In this document: in pieces, positions 1 through 6,488 of the stretch
How positions within the stretch are numbered: the stretch's first letter is position 1
How the letters are laid out: the number at the start of each line of letters is the position of its first letter
Source: Streptosporangiaceae bacterium
GTDB lineage: Bacteria > Actinomycetota > Actinomycetes > Streptosporangiales > Streptosporangiaceae
Length of the DNA: 12,774 bases
Direction: 5' to 3'
Assembly (NCBI GenBank): GCA_030041195.1
Contig: JASHOI010000384.1
Coordinates: forward strand, 1-12,774
The notes under the pieces: generated by a model
The model's input: only the letters and a program-made list of their open reading frames with translations
Database searches by the model: none
Told to the model about the DNA's origin: nothing
Program-made: the position numbers and the translations under genes

Positions 1-963
1 CCGGCCCGCGAAGCGCGGATCCGACTCCCACCACGGCCGGTCCTGCGTCTCTTCCGGGGCGTTCAGTTCGCGGGCGTCTAGTTCCGCGTCGATCACCTTG
101 GCCTCGGCCTCGTCTTCCCTGATCATCTGGATGAGCTGGGCGGCGAAGAACGGCAGCCCGACGATGTCGCCGAGGATCCACAGCGTCCCGCCGCCGAGCA
201 CCTGGCTGGTGGAGAGGCTGGGCCCCCACGGATAGGCCACCGCGTGGTAGTAGGGGCCGGCGATCAGGTTGACGTCGGCGATCACGGCCAGCCCGAGCAC
301 GGCGTCACCGACCACCTCGGCCCCGCTCACCCACAGTGAGACCACGTACGGGTAGGCCTTCGGCACCGGGTCAACGCGGAGCAGCGTCCAGAAGAACGCG
401 AAGCCCGGGATCATCAGCGCCAGGTGGGTCAGTTCCCGCACCGCCACGCTGTGGAACCCGGCCACGTACCAGGACGTGAAGTACAGCACGAACGGCGTGA
501 TCACCAGGACCATCGTGGTGATCGCCGGGAACGTCAGTATCTTCGCGGCCTGGCTGTGGATCGCGCGGTCCAGCCGCGGCCCGAACCCGGGCACGGTCTC
601 GATGATCAAGGTCAGCGGCCTGCCGAGCGCGAGGAACAGCGGTATCAGCAGGAGCAGCAGGATCGTCTGCACCGAGCGCACATAGAACAGCACCGGCGTG
701 TACACGGCCACCCAGGACATGGTCGCGATCAGCCAGAACCCGAGCCCGAGGACGCAGAACACGACGACGCGGCCGGCCGGCCACGGGCTGCCGGACCGGC
801 GCACGCGCCACACCCCGGCCAGGTAGAGCCCGCCGAGCAGGAGCAGGAAACCGAGCGCCCAGGGATCGAGCGTCCACTCGGTGAACACCCGCGGCAGGGT
901 CAGCTGCGGTGGCCCGTGGTAGCCGGAAACGAGCGCGACGCTGAGAACGTTCGTCTGACCCAT
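1..963 (-). CDS. CtaG-type cytochrome c oxidase assembly membrane protein (3' end outside window)
   Basis: The frame is open from an ATG at 963 to the window edge, giving 321 residues with no stop, so it is partial at the C terminus. It is strongly hydrophobic, with about seven membrane segments (roughly 36-52, 66-88, 92-113, 142-162, 174-195, 206-228, 252-280), then a charged acidic tail. Family marks of caa3-type CtaG (helps load copper into oxidase subunits) are LALGRP near 111-116, FFWTLLRVDPVP near 190-201 and GGGTLWILGD near 257-266. It is oddly poor in the family's histidines: where I expect HMxQH there is RSVQT (96-100), and where I expect HAFxG there is DAVLG (220-224); H180 is kept. 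It may therefore be a non-copper paralogue. The start has only a weak Shine-Dalgarno. adoK lies upstream on the same strand, separated by 77 nt, so a separate promoter is likely. Confidence 0.85.
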   Translation of the reverse strand, partial: MGQTNVLSVALVSGYHGPPQLTLPRVFTEWTLDPWALGFLLLLGGLYLAGVWRVRRSGSPWPAGRVVVFCVLGLGFWLIATMSWVAVYTPVLFYVRSVQTILLLLLIPLFLALGRPLTLIIETVPGFGPRLDRAIHSQAAKILTFPAITTMVLVITPFVLYFTSWYVAGFHSVAVRELTHLALMIPGFAFFWTLLRVDPVPKAYPYVVSLWVSGAEVVGDAVLGLAVIADVNLIAGPYYHAVAYPWGPSLSTSQVLGGGTLWILGDIVGLPFFAAQLIQMIREDEAEAKVIDAELDARELNAPEETQDRPWWESDPRFAGR

Positions 964-1014
964 GCCCGCCACGCTACCGCGCGGCGGTTCGCGCCCAGCG
1001 GGCCGCTCCGCTGA

Positions 1015-1044
1015 TTACTACATCGGGTAGTGAACCCTTGTCAG
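1015..1044 (-). promoter_or_regulatory. Possible ctaG-like promoter overlapping a small dyad
   Basis: On the minus strand CTGACA (1044-1039) and TAGTAA (1020-1015) are separated by 18 nt and would start transcription about 45 nt upstream of the CtaG-type gene. The -35 is good and the -10 mediocre. A short dyad, ACTAC-N5-GTAGT (1017-1031), lies inside and could instead be the end signal of adoK, whose stop codon overlaps the -35. Confidence 0.35.
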
Positions 1045-2006
1045 GTCAGGTGCGCGGCCAGCTCCTCGGCCGCCTGGGCCCCGTACACGGCCCCGAACCG
1101 CTTCGCCAGCGGTCCCGGCTCGATCTCGTAGTCCTGCGGCCCGACCGCTTCCAGCGCCTGCACCGCCATCAGGTTGCCGAGCTGCGCCGCGCGCTCCAGG
1201 CTGAGTCCCCACGCGGTTGCGGCGAGGAAACCGGCCCGGAACGCATCCCCGGCGCCGGTCGGCTCCACCGGCTCGACCCCGGTGACCGGGCCGACCAGGA
1301 CCGGCGGCTGGCCGGACCGGTCTACCCGGGCCCCGGCCGCGCCGAGCGTGGTGACCTTGATGCCCACCCGTTCGGTCACCTCATCGGCGGTCCAGCCGGA
1401 CTTGCGCTCGGTCAGCGTGCACTCGTACTCGTTGCAGAACAGGTAGGCGGCCCCGTCCACCAGGTCGCGCACCTGCTCTCCCTCCATCCGCGCGAGCTGC
1501 CACGAGGTGTCGGCCGCGAACGGGATCTGATGGTCCCGGCACTGCTTGGTGAAGTTCCGCATCGCATCCGGGTCACTGGCGCCGATCAGGACCAGGTCCA
1601 CCGAGCCAGCCAGCTCGCCGAGGTCGATGTTCTGGTCCTCGGTCATCGCGCCCGGGTAAAACGACGCGAAGTGGTTCAGGTCGGCGTCCGTGGTGCTGAT
1701 GAACCGGCCGGTGTGATGGGCCGCCGACTGCCTGACCGCGGAGGTGTCGACGCCGTGTGCGTCCAGCCAGGCGCGGTACTCGGCGAAGTCGGCCCCGACC
1801 GTGCCGACGAGCAACGGCCGCAGGCCGAGTGAGCCCATGCCGAACGCGATGTTGGCGGCTACCCCGCCGTACCGGATCTGCAGGTCATCGACCAGGAAGG
1901 ACAGCGCGATCTTGTCGAGCTTGTCGGGGATCAGCTGATCGACGAAGCGGCCGGGGAAGGTCATGAGGTGATCGGTCGCGATCGACCCGGTGACGGCAAT
2001 GCGCAC
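1041..2006 (-). CDS. adoK: Adenosine kinase, PfkB/ribokinase family
   Basis: This is a 321-residue PfkB-fold kinase expected to phosphorylate adenosine to AMP with ATP in the cytoplasm (purine salvage). The N terminus AVTGSIATDHLM, the segment SFLVDDLQIRYGGVAANIA (about 36-54), ASFYPGAM (114-121) and the ATP-site motif TGAGDAFRAGF (250-260, catalytic base D254) match what I recall of M. tuberculosis AdoK (Rv2202c, 324 residues) nearly along the whole length. That is closer than ribokinase or fructokinase. The start is GTG at 2006, with a GAGAG-type ribosome site about 9 nt upstream. The downstream CtaG gene and upstream erpA resemble the M. tuberculosis ctaC-adoK-erpA neighbourhood. The family is certain; adenosine as substrate is inferred from that orthology. 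Confidence 0.93.
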   Translation of the reverse strand: MRIAVTGSIATDHLMTFPGRFVDQLIPDKLDKIALSFLVDDLQIRYGGVAANIAFGMGSLGLRPLLVGTVGADFAEYRAWLDAHGVDTSAVRQSAAHHTGRFISTTDADLNHFASFYPGAMTEDQNIDLGELAGSVDLVLIGASDPDAMRNFTKQCRDHQIPFAADTSWQLARMEGEQVRDLVDGAAYLFCNEYECTLTERKSGWTADEVTERVGIKVTTLGAAGARVDRSGQPPVLVGPVTGVEPVEPTGAGDAFRAGFLAATAWGLSLERAAQLGNLMAVQALEAVGPQDYEIEPGPLAKRFGAVYGAQAAEELAAHLT

Positions 2007-2051
2007 GGCAAAAACTCTCTCTGCGGGACGGCACGTGAGCGAAGCCCGCTC

Positions 2052-2080
2052 AGGTTACCCCGCCAGCGTCACGCGGTCAC
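2052..2080 (-). promoter_or_regulatory. Candidate sigma-70-type promoter for adoK
   Basis: On the minus strand GTGACC (2080-2075), 17 nt, then TAACCT (2057-2052). The predicted start near 2045 leaves a leader of about 40 nt before the GTG of adoK. Both hexamers match the housekeeping consensus at about four of six positions with ideal spacing. The erpA end hairpin lies just upstream, which supports separate transcription of adoK. Confidence 0.45.
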
Positions 2081-2129
2081 GGTGGCACGGCCACAATGCC
2101 GGCCCCGGAGGGTTCGGGCCTGTGCCCAA

Positions 2130-2148
2130 GCCGGCGTCGCACGCCGGC
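2130..2148 (-). terminator. Hairpin after erpA
   Basis: A perfect 8-bp stem, GCCGGCGT / ACGCCGGC, with a 3-nt loop begins 16 nt after the erpA stop. There is no U-tract, as is usual for actinobacterial end hairpins, so it is a likely but unproven intrinsic terminator. Confidence 0.5.
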
Positions 2149-2163
2149 GGATGCCAAGGCCCG

Positions 2164-2511
2164 TCAGTGGAAGGAGTCGCCGCAGGCGCAGGACCCGGTG
2201 GCGTTCGGGTTGTCGATCGTGAAGCCCTGCTTCTCGATCGTGTCGACGAAGTCGATCGTGGCCCCGCCGAGGTAGGGAGCGCTCATCTTGTCGGTGACCA
2301 CCTGGACCGTGCCGAACTGGCTGACGATGTCGCCGTCGATCTCGCGCTCGTCGAAGTACAGCTGGTAGCGCAGGCCCGAGCAGCCGCCGGGCTGCACCGC
2401 GATGCGCAGCCGAAGGTCGTCGCGGCCTTCCTGCTCCAGCAAGCCGCTCACCTTGGCCGCCGCGGCATCGGTGAGGATGATGCCCTGGGTGGCCTGGTCC
2501 TGAACTGTCAT
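2164..2511 (-). CDS. erpA: Iron-sulfur cluster insertion protein, HesB/IscA/ErpA family (A-type carrier)
   Basis: This 115-residue protein belongs to the A-type Fe-S carriers, which pass [2Fe-2S]/[4Fe-4S] clusters to apo-enzymes. The three ligand cysteines are present: C44 in PGGCSGLRY, and C108 and C110 in the C-terminal SCACGDSF. Length and motif spacing are normal for the family. ATG at 2511 is preceded by GGGAG about 9 nt upstream. It sits upstream of adoK on the same strand, as Rv2204c lies near adoK in M. tuberculosis; a hairpin and a separate promoter suggest independent transcripts. A 15-bp-spaced direct repeat lies about 110 nt upstream. ErpA versus IscA cannot be settled by sequence alone; the symbol follows usual actinobacterial naming. 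Confidence 0.95.
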   Translation of the reverse strand: MTVQDQATQGIILTDAAAAKVSGLLEQEGRDDLRLRIAVQPGGCSGLRYQLYFDEREIDGDIVSQFGTVQVVTDKMSAPYLGGATIDFVDTIEKQGFTIDNPNATGSCACGDSFH

Positions 2512-2621
2512 CTGGATTAGCTCCCGCGTCCGACTGCCGTCGCCCCTGCGGCGCGGCTTCGCTTCTCTGCTTCCCCAACCATATCCCCGGCCCCGTCATT
2601 CCTTAGGCCTTGGCCCAAGTT

Positions 2622-2645
2622 TGTATACCGTCAACGTGCATACCG
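2622..2645. repeat. Direct repeat upstream of erpA
   Basis: TGTATACCG (2622-2630) and TGCATACCG (2637-2645) are 9-mers differing at one base, 15 bp start to start. They are AT-rich against a GC-rich 180-bp gap between pspAB and erpA (2512-2690). They may be regulator half-sites. I could not place a convincing -35/-10 pair for erpA in this gap, which otherwise holds only G/C-rich sequence with a weak stem (ggct/agcc, 2667-2677) after pspAB. Confidence 0.35.
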
Positions 2646-2690
2646 GGGGCAGTCCGGGCCGGGCGTGGCTTACAGCCGGGCCAGCCCCGG

Positions 2691-3263
2691 TTACAGCCCC
2701 GGGGCGCCCCACACGGGGAACCACCGGCCGAGATCGGGCTCGATCTTGAGATCGTCGCCGAGCACGCCGCGTATCCGCAGCTCGGTCGCGTTGTCCCGGC
2801 GCTCCCCGGACTGCGGGGCGAACGGGTAGAACGTGCCTCGCTTGTACAGGTAGACGAGTCCGAGCGGGTGGCCGGCCGCGTCGCGGAAGCCAAGGATCGT
2901 GCACAGCAGCTGCGGCCCGAAGCCGGCGTTCTCCAGCGACGAGTTCACCGCGTGCAGGTCGGTGACGAGACCCTCGACGTCGTCGGCCGAGTGGTGGCAG
3001 ACCAGCCAGGTGAAGCCGTACTTGTCCTCGGTCACATCGACCGGCGTCTTGTTGTCGCCCATGCTGAGCAGGTCGCGGACGTCCTTCTCGATGTCGCTGA
3101 ACGCCTTGCCCTCGGCCGCACGGAAGCACACCGAGCCGGTACCGGTCGGGGTGAAGTCCGTGGCCGCCTGCAGCGTGATCGCCGCAGACGGCAGCGCGAA
3201 CAGCGCGTCCAGGTTCGGCGGCACCGGCTTGGTGCGGCCGAGCAGCGCGTCAAGGAAGCCCAC
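2691..3263 (-). CDS. pspAB: PspA-associated protein PspAB
   Basis: This 190-residue soluble protein starts with MGFLDALLGRTK and has no signal peptide or membrane segment. I recognise it as the PspAB family, a partner of PspA in Actinobacteria and archaea whose biochemical role is unknown. Typical features are the short N-terminal helix with LLGR, the central FTWLVCHH region (near 97-104), LLCTILGF, VYLYKRGTFYPFAP, and a C-terminal GRWFPVWGAPGL. The start is GTG at 3263, 4 nt after the TAG of htpX, so the two are surely cotranscribed. pspA and pspAA are just beyond htpX, which supports the name independently of sequence. It probably acts in membrane-stress maintenance with HtpX and PspA; this is inference from linkage. 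Confidence 0.85.
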   Translation of the reverse strand: MGFLDALLGRTKPVPPNLDALFALPSAAITLQAATDFTPTGTGSVCFRAAEGKAFSDIEKDVRDLLSMGDNKTPVDVTEDKYGFTWLVCHHSADDVEGLVTDLHAVNSSLENAGFGPQLLCTILGFRDAAGHPLGLVYLYKRGTFYPFAPQSGERRDNATELRIRGVLGDDLKIEPDLGRWFPVWGAPGL

Positions 3264-3267
3264 CTGG

Positions 3268-4239
3268 CTACCTGCCGAGCTGCTTGGCGATCTTGTCCAG
3301 CTGCGCCAGCCGCTTCTCCAGGCTCGGGTGCGTGGAGAAGACGTTGGACAGGCTCATCTCGCTGCGGCCCCTGGGTGACAGGGCCGGGGCGAAGTAGAAC
3401 GCGTTCAGCGGCTCGGCCTGCCGCAGGTCCCTGGTCGGGATCCTGGCCATGTCGCCGGTCACCTTCACCAGCGCGCTGGCCAGCGCGGACGGCTGCCCGG
3501 TCAGCAGCGCGCCGGACCGGTCGGCGGACAGCTCGCGGTACCGCGACAGCAGCCGGATCAGCAGGAAGCTGATCGCGTACACGACCATGCCGACCACCAT
3601 CACGATCAGGATGATCGGCAGCGCGTTCTGGTTGTTGCCCCGGCCGCCCCGGCCCCGGCCGCCGCCGAACAGCTCAGAGTAGAACGCGAACCTGACCAGC
3701 AGGGCCGCGACGATGCCGAGGAACGAGGCGATGGTCATCACCGCGACGTCCTTGTGCGCCACGTGCGACATCTCGTGCGCCAGGACGCCCTCGAGCTCCT
3801 TCTCGTCGAGCCGCTGCAGCAGGCCCTCGGTGACACACACCACGGCCACCTTGCTGCTGCGGCCGGTGGCAAACGCGTTCGGCATGGACACCGGCGAGAT
3901 CGCCACCCGCGGCTTCGGCATGTTCGCGAGGGCGCAGATCCGGTCGATGATGCCGTGCAGCTGGGGGGCCTGCTGCGGGGTGACCAGCCGGGCTCTCGCG
4001 GTGTTGAGCGCGATCTTGTCGGACCAGTAATAGGAGCTGAACGCCACGACCAGGGCGATCAGCAGCACGATGACGACCAGACCATCGCCGGCGCCACCGC
4101 CGCCGTGCCGGTTCCCGTACGCGAACAGCACGAAGTACAGGGCGATGAAGAACCCCGTGAACACGAGCCCGAGCAGGAACATCGTCGCGCCCATCCGCGC
4201 GATCAGCCCCGGGTCGCTTGCATAGCGAGTGCGCGCCAT
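3268..4239 (-). CDS. htpX: Membrane zinc metalloprotease HtpX (peptidase family M48)
   Basis: HtpX degrades misfolded or damaged membrane proteins with its active site facing the cytoplasm. With the start at 4239 the product has 323 residues. The zinc motif HEMSH is at 155-159 and the third ligand E236 lies in YRELSAD, both intact. Four hydrophobic segments (about 19-40, 52-72, 166-183, 207-230) match the family, and a G/R-rich loop (GGGRGRGGRG, about 192-201) precedes the last pair. I prefer ATG 4239 over the upstream in-frame ATG at 4269 because AAGGGAGG sits 8 nt before it and nothing resembles a ribosome site before 4269. It is coupled to pspAB downstream (4-nt gap). An ECF-type promoter lies about 150 nt upstream, suggesting stress induction. 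Confidence 0.95.
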   Translation of the reverse strand: MARTRYASDPGLIARMGATMFLLGLVFTGFFIALYFVLFAYGNRHGGGGAGDGLVVIVLLIALVVAFSSYYWSDKIALNTARARLVTPQQAPQLHGIIDRICALANMPKPRVAISPVSMPNAFATGRSSKVAVVCVTEGLLQRLDEKELEGVLAHEMSHVAHKDVAVMTIASFLGIVAALLVRFAFYSELFGGGRGRGGRGNNQNALPIILIVMVVGMVVYAISFLLIRLLSRYRELSADRSGALLTGQPSALASALVKVTGDMARIPTRDLRQAEPLNAFYFAPALSPRGRSEMSLSNVFSTHPSLEKRLAQLDKIAKQLGR

Positions 4240-4247
4240 CTGCGGCG

Positions 4248-4255
4248 CCTCCCTT
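4248..4255 (-). promoter_or_regulatory. Strong ribosome binding site that decides the htpX start
   Basis: On the minus strand AAGGGAGG ends 8 nt before ATG 4239. The alternative ATG at 4269 lies upstream of this site and has no purine-rich sequence before it. Confidence 0.75.
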
Positions 4256-4392
4256 TCGTTGCGGCTCATCCAGCTCTTGAGGCGAGCCGTCTTACTCCAT
4301 TACATCTCAGCCGCCGGAGTGATCTGCACGAAACTCGGGGGTTGCGCGATGCGCCTCCGGGCAGCCGGCCAGCACGCGCCGGCCACTCGGTA

Positions 4393-4420
4393 CAACGCCA
4401 GGGCGAGCTGGGGCGTTCCT
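4393..4420 (-). promoter_or_regulatory. ECF sigma-type promoter for htpX-pspAB
   Basis: On the minus strand AGGAAC (4420-4415), exactly 18 nt, then GTTG (4396-4393). This fits the SigR/SigH/SigE-type consensus (GGGAAT or GGAAC, 16-18 nt, GTT). Transcription would start near 4386, leaving a leader of about 145 nt. It lies in the 239-bp gap between pspAA and htpX, in the right direction and after the pspAA end hairpin. I recall that an htpX gene belongs to the S. coelicolor SigR (disulfide/heat stress) regulon, which agrees. Confidence 0.55.
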
Positions 4421-4423
4421 TGA

Positions 4424-4446
4424 CCCGCCAGGACCCGGTTGGCGGG
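4424..4446 (-). terminator. Hairpin after pspAA
   Basis: A 7-bp perfect stem, CCCGCCA / TGGCGGG, with a 9-nt loop lies 32 nt past the pspAA stop. There is no U-tract. It would separate the pspA-pspAA transcript from htpX-pspAB, whose promoter starts immediately after. Confidence 0.45.
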
Positions 4447-4478
4447 CCGCTTCCGGGAGGCCATCGGCGGCGCCGCTG

Positions 4479-4757
4479 TCAGCCGGGGATGAGCCCGTCG
4501 CCGGCGAGGAGCTTGCGGACGTCGGCCATGGTGGCGCCCTCGCCGGGCAGGATCAACTCGGACGGCTCAAGGGCCCCCGGCTCAACCGGCCTGCCGATCG
4601 CCCGGACCCTGGCCAGCAGTTCCTCGAGAGCAGGCCTGAAGCCAGACTCGTCGTTGTGCTCGACCGTCGCCTCCAGCTTGGCATCGAGCTCATTCAGCTC
4701 GTGGGCGGCCGAATCGTCGACGTGCAGCTGGCCTTCGCCGAGGATCCGGACGATCAT
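4479..4757 (-). CDS. pspAA: PspA-associated protein PspAA
   Basis: This 92-residue protein begins MIVRILGEGQ and ends with an A/D/L-rich helix (MADVRKLLAGDGLIPG). It matches the small PspAA family that accompanies PspA in Actinobacteria: an N-terminal beta-rich part (about 1-15), then a helical part (about 20-55) and a short C-terminal helix. Its ATG overlaps the pspA stop by 4 nt (ATGA), so translation is coupled to PspA. There is no membrane segment or signal. Its role is not established; constant linkage suggests it binds PspA or sets its assembly state. Confidence 0.9.
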   Translation of the reverse strand: MIVRILGEGQLHVDDSAAHELNELDAKLEATVEHNDESGFRPALEELLARVRAIGRPVEPGALEPSELILPGEGATMADVRKLLAGDGLIPG

Positions 4758-5611
4758 GTCCCGTCACCCGCCTGCGGCTGCTCGGCGGACTGAGCGGGCT
4801 GAGCCGGGGGCACCGCTTGCGCCGCCTGGCCGTCGCTCGCCGCCCTGGTGGCTCCCGAAGGGGACGCATCGGCGCCGTTCGCCGTTCCCTCGATCTGCCG
4901 CGGCGCGGTGCCCTGGCCGAGCTCGCCCTTCATCCGTGCCAGCTCGGCCTCGACGTCGTGCCCGGCGCCCATCCGGTCCAGCTCGGCCTGGATGTCGTCG
5001 CGGGGCCCGCCGACCATGTCGTCGAGCGCGCCGGAGGCCATCAACTCGTCGATCGCGCCGGCCCGCGCCTTCATCTGCTCGGTCTTGTCCTCGGCGCGCT
5101 GGATCGCCAGTCCGACATCGCCCATCTCTTCCGAGATGCCGGTAAACGCCTCGTTGATCCTGGTCTGCGCCTCGGCGGCGGTGTACGTGGCCTTGATGGT
5201 CTCCTTCTTGGTGCGGAAGGCGTCCACCTTGGCCTGCAGCCGCTGCGAAGCCCCCGTCAGCTTCTCTTCCTCGCCCTGCAGCGCGGTGTACTGAGTGTTG
5301 AGGTCGCTCATCTGGCTCTGAACCCCGGCCTTGCGGGTCAGCGCGTCGCGGGCAAGATCCTCCCGGCCTACCGCGAGCGCATCCCTGGCCTGCCTGTCCA
5401 GCTTGTCCGACGACTGCTGCAATTGGTTGATCTGCAGCTCAACACGCTTGCGCGAGGTTGCCACATCGGCCACCCCGCGACGAACCTTCTGCAGCAACTC
5501 GAGCTGCGTCTGGTACGAGTAGTCCAGGGTTTCTCTGGGGTCCTCCATCCTGTCAAGTGCCTTGTTGGCCTTGGCACGGAAGATCGTCGAAACCCGCTTC
5601 ATCACGCCCAT
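4754..5611 (-). CDS. pspA: Phage-shock protein A, PspA/IM30 (ESCRT-III-like) family
   Basis: This 285-residue peripheral membrane protein guards the inner membrane under stress by forming ESCRT-III-like scaffolds. The N-terminal amphipathic helix (about 3-22, RVSTIFRAKANKALDRM) is followed by the EDPRETLDY motif (23-31) and long charged coiled-coil helices (to about 195). A final helix spans about 204-232. After 233 comes a low-complexity A/Q/P/S-rich tail of about 50 residues, an addition to the core family length of about 220. ATG 5611 has GAGGGGAAGG 8 nt upstream; the inner ATG (M4) would be too far from it. It overlaps pspAA (ATGA). DUF3043 is divergent. The leader holds an 8-bp hairpin and a candidate promoter. 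Confidence 0.95.
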   Translation of the reverse strand: MGVMKRVSTIFRAKANKALDRMEDPRETLDYSYQTQLELLQKVRRGVADVATSRKRVELQINQLQQSSDKLDRQARDALAVGREDLARDALTRKAGVQSQMSDLNTQYTALQGEEEKLTGASQRLQAKVDAFRTKKETIKATYTAAEAQTRINEAFTGISEEMGDVGLAIQRAEDKTEQMKARAGAIDELMASGALDDMVGGPRDDIQAELDRMGAGHDVEAELARMKGELGQGTAPRQIEGTANGADASPSGATRAASDGQAAQAVPPAQPAQSAEQPQAGDGT

Positions 5612-5640
5612 AAGCGCGACCTTCCCCTCATTACCTTTTC

Positions 5641-5667
5641 GCCGCTGCGCAGGGCTGCGGCAGCGGC
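5641..5667 (-). promoter_or_regulatory. Hairpin in the pspA leader
   Basis: An 8-bp perfect stem, GCCGCTGC / GCAGCGGC, can be extended by 3 bp after a one-base bulge around a 4-nt loop. It ends about 11 nt before the purine-rich ribosome site of pspA (5620-5629). It could affect translation or mRNA stability. Confidence 0.4.
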
Positions 5668-5721
5668 CAGAAACCAGTTGCTGCGCAAGTCAACGGATGT
5701 TGCCGACAGGTGCTCACTTCC

Positions 5722-5750
5722 ACCCTACGACGGCCAGCAAGGTCAGTCAT
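5722..5750 (-). promoter_or_regulatory. Candidate promoter for pspA-pspAA
   Basis: On the minus strand ATGACT (5750-5745), 17 nt, TAGGGT (5727-5722). It predicts a start near 5715 and a leader of about 100 nt that would include the 5641-5667 hairpin. The match is moderate. No ECF-type motif with correct spacing was seen here. Confidence 0.35.
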
Positions 5751-5823
5751 CCCGGTGGGCATCGGCGGGTGCAAGAGCTGCCGAGTCAAAGCGTGACCTA
5801 GCGGTCTGCGGGGTTCGCCCCGG

Positions 5824-5836
5824 TATGCTGAACTCG
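5824..5836 (+). promoter_or_regulatory. -10 element for a probably leaderless DUF3043 transcript
   Basis: TATGCT (5824-5829) is followed by 6 nt and then the GTG start at 5836. No Shine-Dalgarno precedes the GTG. A -10 at this distance places the transcript start at or next to the start codon, a common leaderless arrangement in actinobacteria. No good -35 was seen. Confidence 0.4.
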
Positions 5837-6456
5837 TGTTCCGACGACGCAGCGCCGACGCACCTGAGCTGCCCGATCAGGCGGATCAGGACGCGCAGGG
5901 TACGCCCGAGGCCGATGCCACGGCCGAGCGGCCCGGCCAGACACAGAGCAAGGGCAGGCCGACCCCGAAGCGCAGCGAGGCTGAGCGCCGGCGCCGGCAG
6001 CCGTACTCGGCGCCCGCCGACAGGAAGGCCGCAGGCCAGCAGAGCCGCGATCGCGACCGTGCGGCCCGCGCCCGCAGGACCGAAGCCATGCGCCGCGGCG
6101 AGAACTGGGCGCTGCCGCGCAAGGACCAGGGCCCGGTCCGCGCGCTGGCGCGTGACTACGTGGACTCCAGGCGCAGCCTCAGCGAGTACTACATGTTCGG
6201 CGTGCTGGTGCTCGTGGTCCTGCTGTTCGTACCGACGCTGCGGAAGTCGGCGGTGGTCGACTACGCGGTGCTGCTGATCCTCGCGGTGATCGTCACCGAG
6301 AGCATCCTGGTCTCCGGCCGGGTGATCAAGCTCGCGCAGCAGCGGTTCCCCGGTGAGAACACCCGGGGCATCCGGATGTACGTGGCCGTCCGCAACACCC
6401 AGCTGCGCCGGCTGCGCATGCCGGCGCCCAGGGTCAAGCCCGGCGACAAGATCTGA
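5836..6456 (+). CDS. DUF3043 domain membrane protein
   Basis: The product has 206 residues. The first ~115 are charged and disordered-looking, rich in D/E/Q then R/K, including RSEAERRRRQPYSAP (46-60) and ARRTEAMRRGEN (79-90). The motif ARDYVDSRRSLSEYYM (105-120) follows, then two membrane helices (about 119-135 and 142-160) joined by a short loop, and a basic tail ending RVKPGDKI. This layout and the RDYVDSR.S..EY motif are those of DUF3043, an actinobacterial family of unknown function. A GTG start is used. Basic residues on both flanks predict that both termini are cytoplasmic. It is divergent from pspA, an arrangement I recall from Streptomyces; a role in envelope maintenance is only a guess from that. 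Confidence 0.9.
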   Translation: MFRRRSADAPELPDQADQDAQGTPEADATAERPGQTQSKGRPTPKRSEAERRRRQPYSAPADRKAAGQQSRDRDRAARARRTEAMRRGENWALPRKDQGPVRALARDYVDSRRSLSEYYMFGVLVLVVLLFVPTLRKSAVVDYAVLLILAVIVTESILVSGRVIKLAQQRFPGENTRGIRMYVAVRNTQLRRLRMPAPRVKPGDKI

Positions 6457-6463
6457 TCACCGC

Positions 6464-6487
6464 CCGCCAGCGGATCCGGCGTGGCGG
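6464..6487 (+). terminator. Hairpin between DUF3043 gene and aldo/keto reductase
   Basis: A 6-bp stem, CCGCCA / TGGCGG, with a 12-nt loop containing the palindrome CGGATCCG starts 7 nt after the DUF3043 stop. It may end that transcript, or sit against the downstream -10 (TAGGGT, 6489-6494). Confidence 0.35.
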
Positions 6488-6488
6488 C

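Noticed and set aside
371..1014. Plus- and minus-strand frames of 168 and 196 residues over the CtaG-type gene
   Set aside because: The real gene is the minus-strand frame from 963 to the edge, with clear membrane helices. These are shadows of it.
4240..4269. Longer htpX start at ATG 4269
   Set aside because: There is no ribosome site there, while AAGGGAGG lies 8 nt before ATG 4239, and the extra ten residues are not typical of HtpX.
4754..4930. Repetitive A/Q/P codons at the end of pspA as a DNA repeat element
   Set aside because: It is a coding low-complexity tail in frame with PspA, without regular unit length.
3754..6277. Long plus-strand frames (463 and 486 residues) across htpX, pspAA and pspA
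   Set aside because: They run antisense to well-supported genes, have R/H/P/A-rich shadow composition and show no recognisable domain.
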